From Bacteriovorax sp. (GTDB lineage Bacteria > Bdellovibrionota > Bacteriovoracia > Bacteriovoracales > Bacteriovoracaceae): a stretch of 64,000 bases of DNA. Below are positions 17,497-26,292 of the stretch, in pieces. How positions within the stretch are numbered: position 1 is the stretch's first letter; each line of letters begins with the position of its first letter. The position numbers and the translations under genes are program-made. The notes under the pieces are model-generated. The model was not told the origin of the DNA, searched no databases, and worked only from the letters and a program-made list of their open reading frames with translations. Location of the stretch: positions 53,614-117,613 of the forward strand of contig JACMPM010000005.1 in the NCBI GenBank assembly GCA_014377485.1, written 5' to 3'.

Positions 17497-17534
17497 GGAA
17501 TCCCTTAAGACTTCTCTCTTAGGGGATTCCTTTT
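17497..17534. terminator. Rho-independent terminator
   Basis: GGAATCCCTTAAGA (17497-17510) pairs with TCTTAGGGGATTCC (17517-17530), one G-U pair, followed by TTTTAT. It ends the malate synthase/isocitrate lyase transcript and sits three bases from the stop of the convergent PAP2 gene. Confidence 0.9.
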
Positions 17535-17536
17535 AT

Positions 17537-18067
17537 CTAAATTGAAATGAGAAAACCACAAAATAAACCTAAAATAATTCCTCCCAAAAGATCACTTAAA
17601 TAATGAACTCCCAAGTAGAGTCTGGAAAAAATGACTATCACCGCCCATAATCCAACCCACGGGGCCCAAGGATGATGAAGAAATAAAAGAGCAATCAAAA
17701 ATGCGGTGGTTGAGGCGGCATGTAGCGAAGGAAAAGAATCATCTATGGGGGAATGTACCAAAGCAGGAAAATTGGGTATTGCTTGAAAGGGTCTTTTCCT
17801 ATGAAATTTTTTTTTAATTAAACGACCAATTACCCATGTCATGAAAGTGCAGAGCATAGCTTTTAAAATTGACAGGGGTCTTTCAATGAATTGAATTTCA
17901 TTGATACTTAAAACGTTTAGCACAATAGCATAAACAATCCAAGCGTAACCTCTAGCAGAATAGGTAAAGAGCTTAAGAACAAATGTAAGTTCATTTTTCC
18001 GGCATTTGGCAACTGACAGTATGACAAATCGATCAAGTTCTTCAATCTTAGAAATTATTGTAGGCAT
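17537..18067 (-). CDS. PAP2-family membrane phosphatase
   Basis: A 176-residue membrane protein with the three acid-phosphatase motifs: KKKFHRKRP (motif 1, KxxxxxxRP), FPSLHAAS (motif 2, PSxH) and SRLYLGVHYLSD (motif 3, SRxxxxxHxxxD). Five or six hydrophobic segments surround these, placing the active site at the periplasmic face. Likely substrates are phosphatidic acid, phosphatidylglycerol phosphate or undecaprenyl diphosphate; the sequence cannot decide. It appears monocistronic. Confidence 0.9.
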   Translation of the reverse strand: MPTIISKIEELDRFVILSVAKCRKNELTFVLKLFTYSARGYAWIVYAIVLNVLSINEIQFIERPLSILKAMLCTFMTWVIGRLIKKKFHRKRPFQAIPNFPALVHSPIDDSFPSLHAASTTAFLIALLFLHHPWAPWVGLWAVIVIFSRLYLGVHYLSDLLGGIILGLFCGFLISI

Positions 18068-18124
18068 GTGATTATCTTATGCTAATAATCTGCCCTAATA
18101 AAGGGGCATACTAAGTAAAATTAA

Positions 18125-18373
18125 TGGTCGATAAACCTTAGTATTATAGCTCTTTGGAGCTTTGATGCTAATTGTGATCATTGCGAGGAGAATAAAAATG
18201 CGTTGGAAGTGTCTAACGGTACAATCCAATTTAGTACTTTGGCCGAATGTAGAGAAATGTACAAAAAAGTAAAGGACTGCACGAATGATAATGTAAAAAA
18301 TTATGAAGCAGATCCAATGAGACCTCGCAAAGACTACGATGAATTTTTGCTAGGATTTAAAAGAATGAAGTAA
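18125..18373 (+). pseudogene. Remnant of a small Cys-containing protein
   Basis: An open frame without a normal start reads ...LWSFDANCDHCEENKNALEV...TLAECREMYKKVKDC...DEFLLGFKRMK and stops at 18371. The sequence looks like real protein (CDHC, balanced composition), but upstream in frame there is only a TAA at 18122 and no ATG or GTG before the conserved-looking part. A TTG around 18205 with GAGGAG upstream is the only possible start. It is either a 5'-truncated gene or a short protein with a non-standard start. Function unknown. Confidence 0.4.
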
Positions 18374-18381
18374 ATCAGCAA

Positions 18382-18414
18382 AATGTGTCGCAAATATATT
18401 ATTTGCGACACATT
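18382..18414. terminator. Long perfect hairpin between convergent genes
   Basis: AATGTGTCGCAAATA (18382-18396) and TATTTGCGACACATT (18400-18414) form a 15-bp perfect stem with a 3-base loop. T-tracts are poor on either side, but the position, 20 bases after the minus-strand small gene, supports a terminator role for both strands. Confidence 0.7.
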
Positions 18415-18434
18415 GATTTAATAATTAAAAAAAA

Positions 18435-18668
18435 TTATTTTTTATGTTTCTTTTTATGGAGTTGCTTCATCATTTTAGTACAGTCTTCTTTATTCATTTT
18501 TTCTTCGCATTTTGCCATTACTTGCTCATGACACACTTTTTTATCTTTATGCTCCTTCATACATTCTTTTTTCATAGTCTTCAATGATTCCATTTCCATG
18601 GGATCCTGGGCATGAAGAATGTTAGTTAAAGCGAAAATTGTCATCAATGCATAAAATGTTTTTTTCAT
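18435..18668 (-). CDS. Small exported Cys/Lys/Met-rich protein
   Basis: 77 residues with a signal peptide (MKKTFYALMTIFALTNILHA) and a mature part containing four Cys (KKECMKEH, KKVCHEQVMAKCEEKM, KEDCTKMM) and a KKKHKK tail. Cys spacing is regular (about 8-10 residues), and Met, His and Cys richness would allow metal binding or disulfide-linked helices. AGGAGAG precedes the ATG. No known family recognised. Confidence 0.72.
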   Translation of the reverse strand: MKKTFYALMTIFALTNILHAQDPMEMESLKTMKKECMKEHKDKKVCHEQVMAKCEEKMNKEDCTKMMKQLHKKKHKK

Positions 18669-18789
18669 ATTCTCTCCTTTTGGTTGGTTCTCAAGAGATA
18701 CTTAGCTCAATAAAATAAACTTCGTAAAGAAGCACCTAATAATTTTATTTTCTATAGTTTTTTTAGATATGTATTATAGTTTTATCTTA

Positions 18790-19896
18790 TCACCCCAATG
18801 TATTTTTAAATTTCTTAAAACTAATTGTAATGAGAACTGTTCCCATTAGAATCAAAACACCGAGATGAGAAATTATCACTCGAACATCTCCTCCTTTAAG
18901 CATTATATTTCTCAAAAGTTCCAGGAAATATGTCAGCGGGTTTAAGTAGGCTATAAATTTCATATATGGGGGCATGTTTTCGATAGGAAAAGTCAATCCC
19001 GACATCTGAATAGCAGGAAAGAGGAATAGAAAACTTGCCATCATTGATTGCTGTTGGGTTTTAGTGAGAATAGAAATCAATGTGCCGATAGATACAGTGG
19101 TACAGACAAAAATAATAGACGATAATATTAAAACAAAAAATGATCCTCTCATGGGTACATCAAAAACAAATACGGCCACTCCTAAAATAAGCGGCACATT
19201 ACTAACACCTAAAACGACATACGGTAGAGTTTTCCCTAAAATAATTTCCCAATTCTTGGTCGGTGCTGAAACTAGCATTTCGAAAGTACCTGTTTCTTTT
19301 TCTTTGGAAATAGACATGCTGGTAAGAAGAATAGTGATTAAGCAGATAAGCATACTCATTACACCAGGAACCATATAGACAGCAGTTCTCATGGTTGGAT
19401 TATAAAGAATCCGAATATCGAATTGGATGGGCAATATATCATTTTTGCGATTGAAATCCTTTTTTATCACATTACTGATAATTGAATTCATATAATTTTC
19501 TACACTTTGAGCTCTTAGAACATTTGAAGCATTGATCAATAACTGAACTTGTCCATTGCCTCTTGCTACAGATTCTGTGAGTCCTTCAGGAGGTGAAACT
19601 AAAACAGCATCAGCTTCATTTGCTTTTATCTGCTCATAAGGATCAGAAAAAGTTGTTTGTGCTGGAATAAACCATCCTGACTTGATTGCCCTTTGATAAA
19701 CATGCTCAAGAATAATATCATTGGGGTGAGGGCGATAAGACAGTCTGATATTTTTTACATCTGACGATATCGCAACACCAAATAAAGTCATTTGAATGAT
19801 TGGAGCAAGAAAAATCATAAGACGCATTCTTGGATCGCGCAAAGATTGTAAAAATTCTTTCTTTATAAATCCAAGAAGAGTCTGATTAATCTTCAT
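18790..19896 (-). CDS. ABC-2 type permease (YbhR/YhhJ-like)
   Basis: 368 residues, last gene of the exporter operon. The N-terminal helix (RLMIFLAPIIQMTLFGVAI) is followed by a periplasmic domain of about 150 residues. Five helices at the C-terminus include the ABC-2 signature SISKEKETGTFEMLVSAPT. It would pair with the upstream permease to form the membrane channel of an ABC-2 efflux pump. Its start overlaps the upstream permease stop by four bases, indicating coupled translation and matched stoichiometry. Confidence 0.92.
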   Translation of the reverse strand: MKINQTLLGFIKKEFLQSLRDPRMRLMIFLAPIIQMTLFGVAISSDVKNIRLSYRPHPNDIILEHVYQRAIKSGWFIPAQTTFSDPYEQIKANEADAVLVSPPEGLTESVARGNGQVQLLINASNVLRAQSVENYMNSIISNVIKKDFNRKNDILPIQFDIRILYNPTMRTAVYMVPGVMSMLICLITILLTSMSISKEKETGTFEMLVSAPTKNWEIILGKTLPYVVLGVSNVPLILGVAVFVFDVPMRGSFFVLILSSIIFVCTTVSIGTLISILTKTQQQSMMASFLFLFPAIQMSGLTFPIENMPPYMKFIAYLNPLTYFLELLRNIMLKGGDVRVIISHLGVLILMGTVLITISFKKFKNTLG

Positions 19897-21002
19897 GGTT
19901 CAACATCCCTTTTAAATTTTTTAGAAGCGACCGCAACCATAAAAATACAAATAAGGGTCAATGCTAAAAAGGGGTATCTCAACTCGTAAACTCCTGACCC
20001 TTTTAAAAAAACATCTCGACTAATTTCCATAAACCATCTAACTGGCAGTATTGCTGTAAGCACTCTGAAAAATAAAGGCATACTTTCGATAGGAAAAATA
20101 AAACCTGATAATAGTATTGATGGCAGAAGGCCTGACATCATTGCAAATTGCATTGATAATTGCTGCTTTCTAGTCGTTACTGAAATGAGAAGTCCTTGTG
20201 CCAGGTAAGTGCTAAGAAATAAAAAGCAACCCCCTAAAAAAACAAAATGATTTCCTAAGAAAGGTACTTTAAAAAAGACGCGAGCGATAATATAAACAAA
20301 AGCAACTGCACTTAATCCCAGTCCAATATAAGGAGCGAGTTTTCCTAAAACAATTTCGACCGGCTCCACAGGAGTTGATAGTAGAAGTTCCATTGAACCG
20401 TTCTCATACTCTCTGGCAACCGTAAGAGAAGTTAATAAAATCGATAGAATTGCAACGATCACCACCATCAATCCAGGTACAATAAACCATTGGCTATTGA
20501 GTTCAGGATTATAAAGAAAGCGTGTTTTTAAAATGATCTCTTTGACCTTTTTTTTTCCTGTAATTTTCTCCGCTGCAATCGTTTGAATTCTTCCAAAATA
20601 ACCAATGATTGATCCCACAGAAGAATTATCGGATCCATCAACAATAAGCTGGGCAATTGCTCCCCGATCTGAGAGCAAGTTGTATTCAAAATTTTTTTCT
20701 ATGATTAATGCAGCTCTATCTTTTTGAGAATCAAGAGAATGAATCGCCACTTTTTGATTTATCGAATGATCGACAATAAAATAATGAGAACTGGAAAGAG
20801 TTTCAATTAATTTTCGAGACCCCTGTGATTTATCTCCATCGAAAACTGCAAGCTTGATATTGCGAACATTAAATTCTATAGCTAATCCAAAAATTGTCAC
20901 CATCATAACTGGTAAAAGTAAAGCGAGGGCCAAGGTAAAAGGATCTCTCGTAATATGAAAAATTTCTTTTTTTGCCATCGCCATGATTCGGGAAATCTTC
21001 AT
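19893..21002 (-). CDS. ABC-2 type permease (YbhS-like)
   Basis: 369 residues with the same architecture as the following permease: an N-terminal helix (FTLALALLLPVMMVTIFGLAI), a large periplasmic loop and C-terminal helices containing TVAREYENGSMELLLSTP. The two are distant paralogues and should act as a heterodimer. It overlaps the ATPase gene upstream and the second permease downstream by four bases each. Substrate unknown; E. coli relatives (YbhFSR) have been linked to cation or drug efflux, by recall. Confidence 0.92.
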   Translation of the reverse strand: MKISRIMAMAKKEIFHITRDPFTLALALLLPVMMVTIFGLAIEFNVRNIKLAVFDGDKSQGSRKLIETLSSSHYFIVDHSINQKVAIHSLDSQKDRAALIIEKNFEYNLLSDRGAIAQLIVDGSDNSSVGSIIGYFGRIQTIAAEKITGKKKVKEIILKTRFLYNPELNSQWFIVPGLMVVIVAILSILLTSLTVAREYENGSMELLLSTPVEPVEIVLGKLAPYIGLGLSAVAFVYIIARVFFKVPFLGNHFVFLGGCFLFLSTYLAQGLLISVTTRKQQLSMQFAMMSGLLPSILLSGFIFPIESMPLFFRVLTAILPVRWFMEISRDVFLKGSGVYELRYPFLALTLICIFMVAVASKKFKRDVEP

Positions 21003-21931
21003 CGTTCTCGTTCCTCAACCAGTCGGATGAAAACATCTTCTAATGAAGGATTAATCTCTTTTATATCAAATTCATTTGCATATAATGATTTGAATTCAAT
21101 CCATTTTTCTAAACTTTTGGGAGACACATGCAAGTGCTGGCCATAAGATTCAAAAGATTCAAAATAATTTTTAACTTTTGAAGAAATATTTTCAATTTCA
21201 GCAGTCGTGGAAGATTCTTTTGAAATTAATTCATAAAGTGGTTGGCAGAAAGTTGTCTTTTTTAAACCGGCAGGACTGTCTAGGGCAATCAATTCTCCGG
21301 CGCTCATTAAGGCGATTCGGTCACACTGTTCGACTTCATCCATATAATGTGAGGTTACAAAAATAGTTTTTCCTTCTTTTGCCAAAAACTTAATTAAATC
21401 CCAAAATTTTTGTCTCGCAGCTGATGATACTCCAGCTGTTGGTTCATCAAGAAAAATAATTTCAGGTTCATGAAGAATGGCAGCGGCCAATGATACCTGT
21501 TGCTTCATTCCTCCTGCCAGGTCAGACACCTTGGTATTGGCCGGTTTATTAAAAGAAATAAAATCAAATAACTCTTTTTTTCTTTTTTCATAATACTCTC
21601 GGGGTAATTTTCGCAGACTGGCAGTAAATGAAATATTTTCTTCAACCGTAAGATCGTTATACAGAGTAAATTTTTGAGACATATACCCGACTTTAGCCTT
21701 AATGAGATCGGCATTTCCCTCAACATTGAATGGAATGCCTGCAACCTCGACGCTCCCGGAAGTTGGTATTAAAAGTCCGCAAAGCACTCTTATAGTAGTT
21801 GTTTTTCCCGCACCATTTGCCCCAAGAAAGCCAAAAATTTCTCCTTTCTGAACTTCAAAACTTATATTTTTTACAGCTTGAAAATCTCCAAACTGCAGTA
21901 CTAAATTTTCAACTTTTACTGCTATATTCAC
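20999..21931 (-). CDS. ABC transporter ATPase 2 of the exporter
   Basis: 310 residues. Walker A FLGANGAGKTTTIR, signature DLAGGMKQQVSLAAAI, Walker B IIFLDEPTAGVSS and the H-loop VTSHYMDE are all intact, so this should hydrolyse ATP. The C-terminal 80 residues contain a DUF4162-like tail ending DVFIRLVEERER. In E. coli-type YbhF and RbbA both ATPases are fused in one chain; here they are two genes overlapping by four bases. Cytoplasmic, bound to the permeases. Confidence 0.92.
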   Translation of the reverse strand: MNIAVKVENLVLQFGDFQAVKNISFEVQKGEIFGFLGANGAGKTTTIRVLCGLLIPTSGSVEVAGIPFNVEGNADLIKAKVGYMSQKFTLYNDLTVEENISFTASLRKLPREYYEKRKKELFDFISFNKPANTKVSDLAGGMKQQVSLAAAILHEPEIIFLDEPTAGVSSAARQKFWDLIKFLAKEGKTIFVTSHYMDEVEQCDRIALMSAGELIALDSPAGLKKTTFCQPLYELISKESSTTAEIENISSKVKNYFESFESYGQHLHVSPKSLEKWIEFKSLYANEFDIKEINPSLEDVFIRLVEERER

Positions 21932-22653
21932 AATTGCGCTCTGGAAATAAAAAGAGCATCAAAATTTTCCATACCTTCTTTTTTAAGTAGTTCTCTTGGC
22001 TCTCCTTCAATTAAAGTTTTACCTGCTTCTATTAAATGAACTCTAGAACAGCGTCCTGCTTCGTCAAGATAAGCAGTTGCGATTATAATTAAAATTTTCT
22101 TATCTGCCAGTCTGTATAAAAGATCCCAAAATTCACGACGACTAATTGGATCAACACCATTGGTTGGTTCATCCAAAAGTAAGACTTCGGGTGATCTAAG
22201 AAGAGAGCACATTAAACCTAACTTTTTATACATTCCACCTGATAACTCAGATGCAATTCTATCGACAAATTTATCTAATCTTGTGATCTCTAAGAGTTCT
22301 TTACGCTTTTGTTGATATTGATCTTTTGGAATTGAATACAAATCTCTAAAAAATTCCAAATGCTCATCGATTGAAAGGTCCCCATACAAACTCTGTTGCT
22401 GTGGCATGTAGGCCACAACCCCTTTTACTTCTTTAAAGGCAATAACTTTGCCGTCTCTGCTATACTGAATACTACCATTATTAGGCTTTAGAAGATTAAT
22501 CATTGATCGCAAGAGGGTTGTTTTCCCTGCACCTTCAGGTCCAATTAATCCATGCATATGACCAGCTTCAAAATTTAAGCTGACATCATTTAGTGCCTGA
22601 TTGGAACCAAGCTTTTTAGAAACATTTAGTACTTGAATACCTATTCCATTCAC
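21928..22653 (-). CDS. ABC transporter ATPase 1 of the exporter
   Basis: 241 residues from a GTG start with GAGGAG nine bases upstream. Walker A is GPEGAGKTTLLR, the signature is ELSGGMYKKLGLMCSLL and Walker B LLLDEPTNGVDP. The H-loop His is replaced (IIIATAYLDEA), as in the first half of RbbA/YbhF-like proteins. That predicts an asymmetric ATPase pair, with one degenerate and one canonical site. It follows the membrane-fusion protein by three bases. Confidence 0.92.
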   Translation of the reverse strand: MNGIGIQVLNVSKKLGSNQALNDVSLNFEAGHMHGLIGPEGAGKTTLLRSMINLLKPNNGSIQYSRDGKVIAFKEVKGVVAYMPQQQSLYGDLSIDEHLEFFRDLYSIPKDQYQQKRKELLEITRLDKFVDRIASELSGGMYKKLGLMCSLLRSPEVLLLDEPTNGVDPISRREFWDLLYRLADKKILIIIATAYLDEAGRCSRVHLIEAGKTLIEGEPRELLKKEGMENFDALFISRAQL

Positions 22654-22656
22654 TAT

Positions 22657-23415
22657 CTACTTCTCCTCATCTATTTTTACTTCTATAGTCATGCCTGGCT
22701 TCAACACTTCATCTGGATTAATAAATGAAATTTTAATTGCATACACTAAGCGAGTTCTCTCCTCCCTAGTCTGAACGTTTTTGGGAGTGAATTCTGCCTC
22801 TTCGCCAACCTGAGTAACCGTACCTTCAAACGCCTGCATATTTGATTCTGGCAAATATCCTGTTAATTTTTTTCCAATTAAAATTTTATTAATTAAGTTT
22901 TGAGGAATGTAAATATAAGCATAAATATCTTTTTTTAAATTTCCCAGAGTGAGTAAGCGTGTTCCAGGTGTCACCATCTCACCTGCTTCATGGTACTTAT
23001 TTAAGGCAATGCCATCTAATGGTGAAGTGATATTGCACCAACTAATTTTTAAGTCTGAATCGTCTTTGCGATTTTTCATCTGGTCAAATATTTCCTTCGA
23101 TTGAGATCCTTGTTTATACAGTCTTTCAGTTCTAATAAAGTCTTGAGTCGTTATTAGATTGGCAAGTTTGTAGTCCTCGCAGGATAGTTGCATCAATAAC
23201 TGATTCTTAGTTACATGATCACCTTCTTTGAAATTTAATAATGCAATGACAGAAGTCACTCTTGCTGAAATATCAACCTTTGTAGTTTCAACTGTTCCCG
23301 CATAATAAAAAGGTTTACGGAAAAAAAACAACTTAACCGCAATACCGACAACAACCAAAAGTAGAATTATAGATATTCTTTTTTTAATACTTTTTGATTT
23401 AGCACTGGCCACCAC
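22657..23415 (-). CDS. HlyD-family periplasmic adaptor
   Basis: 252 residues. The N-terminal anchor helix (KRISIILLLVVVGIAVKLFFF) is followed by a biotinyl-lipoyl-like half motif (VTSVIALLNFKEGDHVTKNQLLMQL), a short coiled-coil hairpin (about residues 90-125), the second lipoyl half (WCNITSPLDGIALNKYHEAGEMV) and a beta-barrel domain. It links the ABC-2 permeases to the TolC channel. GTG start with GAGGAG five bases upstream. The short hairpin resembles the YbhG/YhiI type. Confidence 0.9.
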   Translation of the reverse strand: MVASAKSKSIKKRISIILLLVVVGIAVKLFFFRKPFYYAGTVETTKVDISARVTSVIALLNFKEGDHVTKNQLLMQLSCEDYKLANLITTQDFIRTERLYKQGSQSKEIFDQMKNRKDDSDLKISWCNITSPLDGIALNKYHEAGEMVTPGTRLLTLGNLKKDIYAYIYIPQNLINKILIGKKLTGYLPESNMQAFEGTVTQVGEEAEFTPKNVQTREERTRLVYAIKISFINPDEVLKPGMTIEVKIDEEK

Positions 23416-23430
23416 AAAAACTCCTCGGTT

Positions 23431-24819
23431 TTATTTTGTGTCTATTGAACTTAAGTAACTAAGAGCTGCAGTTTCCATTAAAATACTGCTTTCGATTTTT
23501 GCGTGATTAACCTCAGCTTCAAGAAGTTTTAAATTTGCATCTTGAACATCGAGATATCGATTTTTTCCAGCTTTATAAGACTGATAAGTTAAATGCTCCA
23601 CCACTCCTGCCTCATGCACGCTTTGTTCGCTTAATAATTTTTGAGAATGAAGACTGGTGATCACGTCATGGGCCTTAAGAAAATCCCGATTGAGATCTGA
23701 GAGTCTTTGCTTTTTACGATATTCGCTCGACATGGCCTCACTCATTTTCAAAGCGGATCTGCTGCGAGTTGCCTCTCCTTCATAGAGAGGAACGCTGAGA
23801 GTAACACCTATAGTATTTTGGATAATATTTTTTGGTAGAATGGCATCTGGATAAATATATTGTGATTTTGCGAGGAATTGTATTTTGGGCAAGAGACCTG
23901 ATTTTTCACTCTCAGAAGCTAAACGACTCGATTCGGCTTCATGATTAAGCGACTGCAGCTCAGGATGATTGTCAGTAGGAGCAGTAAATTGTTTAAAGGT
24001 TTCAGGAGTTGCCGAAAATTTTTTCAATGTCGCCTCTAGTGAATCAAGGTCCACTCTTAGTGTTGGTGATTCAATTCCCCTCGGTGTACTTGAAATTAAT
24101 TCTTCCGGTATAGGCCTCGAAGTATCTAATTCATCACCAACTCCCGTAAGTGCAATCAGCTCCCTTAGTTCATTTGCAAGTTGGGTCTGTGCCTGCTTGT
24201 ATTTCAATTGATAACTAATCACATCTCTATGCGCCTGAGTAAGATCCAGCCGACTTGAAGCACCTGCTTTCCATTTAAGATCAATATCTCGTTGTTCTGC
24301 CTGAGATATTTTAAGGGAATTCGCTGTTAATATTAATTCCTTTAAAGCATATTGCACTCGGAAATAAACTTGTCTTATATTAAGTTCAAGTTGCTTTTTC
24401 AATGCTTTGTAATTCTCAATTTTTGACAGTGCCAACAGATCATAACTCTGTGCACTTTTTGACTCTTTATTATTATCAAAAAGTGTATAAGTTAAAACGG
24501 GTCCTATTGCATAGTTGTTATGAGTTCCGAAAGTTATTGATCCAACAGGTCCTAGAGAAGATTTAGGAACTTCTGTTTGGTAGAAATAAGTTGCTTGAAG
24601 AGAAAGATTTGGATAGGCAGATGCCTTCGCTGATTTAGACTGAAACTGTGAACTCTCGACAGAAGACAAAATTGATTTTAATGATTCAGAGTGAGAACTC
24701 ACTTTTATTTCGGCATCTTCAAGACCAATTTTTAAAATGGGAATTACAGAGAAATTTATAGCCTGTGTCTCAAAAGCAAGCGCGAACGATAAAATAAATA
24801 TTTTATAAAAAAACTTCAT
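23431..24819 (-). CDS. TolC-family outer-membrane efflux protein
   Basis: 462 residues with a signal peptide (MKFFYKIFILSFALAFETQA). Two outer-membrane-factor repeats follow: the first near 45-250 (SAYPNLSLQATYFYQTE, GASSRLDLTQAHRDVISYQLKYKQAQTQL), the second near 270-460 (LLPKIQFLAKSQYIYPD, GVTLSVPLYEG, AGKNRYLDVQDANLKLLEAE). It would form the trimeric outer-membrane channel of the adjoining ABC-2 pump. First gene of the six-gene operon, with GGAG just before the ATG. The divergent neighbour, 165 bases away, is the Nramp-related transporter. Confidence 0.93.
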   Translation of the reverse strand: MKFFYKIFILSFALAFETQAINFSVIPILKIGLEDAEIKVSSHSESLKSILSSVESSQFQSKSAKASAYPNLSLQATYFYQTEVPKSSLGPVGSITFGTHNNYAIGPVLTYTLFDNNKESKSAQSYDLLALSKIENYKALKKQLELNIRQVYFRVQYALKELILTANSLKISQAEQRDIDLKWKAGASSRLDLTQAHRDVISYQLKYKQAQTQLANELRELIALTGVGDELDTSRPIPEELISSTPRGIESPTLRVDLDSLEATLKKFSATPETFKQFTAPTDNHPELQSLNHEAESSRLASESEKSGLLPKIQFLAKSQYIYPDAILPKNIIQNTIGVTLSVPLYEGEATRSRSALKMSEAMSSEYRKKQRLSDLNRDFLKAHDVITSLHSQKLLSEQSVHEAGVVEHLTYQSYKAGKNRYLDVQDANLKLLEAEVNHAKIESSILMETAALSYLSSIDTK

Positions 24820-24984
24820 AAATCTCCACTGATTTTAATTGTATCCATTAAAACCTTGCGACAATGTTTTACAATTTCATGCGGTATGAATAAGATCAAG
24901 TTCATGTTGTATACTAAAAAATTATGGAATAAATCATATACTAATTTGTGATGCATTTGATTGTAGTGAATCTTCTTTGGAATA

Positions 24985-26247
24985 ATGATGATTAAAAATA
25001 AAAAAGCTATAAAACTTCTCAAAAAATTTTGGAAAATCCTAGGTCCTGGACTTGTGACTGGAGCAAGTGATGACGATCCATCTGGAATTGCAACCTATTC
25101 ACAGGCTGGAGCCCAATTTGGCCTTGCGACATTATGGACTGCGCTTATTACGTTTCCACTTATGGCCTCTATTCAAGAAAACTGTGCAAGAATAGGAATG
25201 GTTACTTCGCAAGGCTTGACTGGTACTTTAAAAAAAAATTATCCAAAATCAATTTTATATTTAATGGTAATTTTTAGCTTTCCGGCGATTACTTTAAATA
25301 TTGGTGCAGATCTTGCTGGAATGGGAGCCGTTTCCAATCTTTTATTTCCATCGATTCACGCCATTTATTTTAGTATCATTTTTACTCTTATTTTATTAAT
25401 TTGCATGATTTATTTCCCCTACCAAAAACTCGCGGCAGTATTAAAATACTTATGTCTAATTTTATTGGTTTACTTAATAATACCATTTTTAGTTAAGCAG
25501 AATTTTTTGCAAATAATAAAACAAACTCTAATTCCCACTATTCATCTCAACAAAGAATATCTCAAAATGCTGGTCGCATTGTTGGGAACGACTATTTCGC
25601 CATATCTCTTTTTCTGGCAGGCCACGATGGAAGTAGAAGATATGAAAAAAACACAATTATTGGTTAATAAAAAACTGATTAAAGAAATGGTGTTAGATGT
25701 TGATTTTGGAATGTTATTTTCAAATCTTGTTATGTTTTTTATTATTCTAACCACTGGCACAGTTCTCTTTAATGGTGGCATTCATCAAATTGATACAGTC
25801 GAGCAAGCAGCAAAAGCTTTGGAGCCACTCGCTGGAAAAGCTGCCTATTTATTATTTGCTATTGGTGTCATCGGAACAGGATTTTTGGCAATACCAGTTC
25901 TGTGTGGATCTCTCTCATATATCATTTCGGAAACTTTTGGATGGGAAGAAGGATTTGATAAAAAATTTCATGAAGCAAAAGCTTTTTATTCAGTTATTGG
26001 TATTTCTTTGATAATTGGTTTATTAATCAATTATATTGGAATCAGTCCTATTCAAGCGTTGATTTACTCTGCTGTTTTATATGGTGTAACCGCACCGGTA
26101 ATCATTGCAATCATCCTTCATATTGCAAATAATAAAAATGTTATGGGGGAATTTACGAATACGAAGTGGTCTAATATTTTAGGAATATCAACTTTCCTTT
26201 TGATGGCAATATCGTCGATTACTTTACTTTATTTTCAATGGGAATAA
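24985..26247 (+). CDS. Nramp-related divalent cation transporter
   Basis: 420 residues with 11 predicted helices. The helix-1 metal-binding motif, DPGN in Mn/Fe transporters, is DPSG here (GASDDDPSGIATYSQAGA). The helix-6 MPH motif is replaced by SPY (TTISPYLFFWQATMEVED). This is the divergent Nramp branch, some of whose members (NRMT type) have been reported to carry Mg2+ rather than Mn2+ or Fe2+; I recall this but cannot verify the residues. The metal is therefore uncertain. Two TATACTAA repeats, 27 bases apart (24910 and 24937), lie upstream and could be a regulatory site. A strong terminator follows. Confidence 0.88.
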   Translation: MMIKNKKAIKLLKKFWKILGPGLVTGASDDDPSGIATYSQAGAQFGLATLWTALITFPLMASIQENCARIGMVTSQGLTGTLKKNYPKSILYLMVIFSFPAITLNIGADLAGMGAVSNLLFPSIHAIYFSIIFTLILLICMIYFPYQKLAAVLKYLCLILLVYLIIPFLVKQNFLQIIKQTLIPTIHLNKEYLKMLVALLGTTISPYLFFWQATMEVEDMKKTQLLVNKKLIKEMVLDVDFGMLFSNLVMFFIILTTGTVLFNGGIHQIDTVEQAAKALEPLAGKAAYLLFAIGVIGTGFLAIPVLCGSLSYIISETFGWEEGFDKKFHEAKAFYSVIGISLIIGLLINYIGISPIQALIYSAVLYGVTAPVIIAIILHIANNKNVMGEFTNTKWSNILGISTFLLMAISSITLLYFQWE

Positions 26248-26277
26248 AAAATGGGAACCCAAAGGTTCCCATTTTTT
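26246..26277. terminator. Bidirectional rho-independent terminator
   Basis: AATGGGAACC and GGTTCCCATT arms (extended by A and T runs, 26246-26259 and 26264-26277) with a CAAA loop. It lies between the convergent Nramp and Ala-rich protein genes. Confidence 0.93.
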
Positions 26278-26292
26278 CGAACAAATCTGAAA

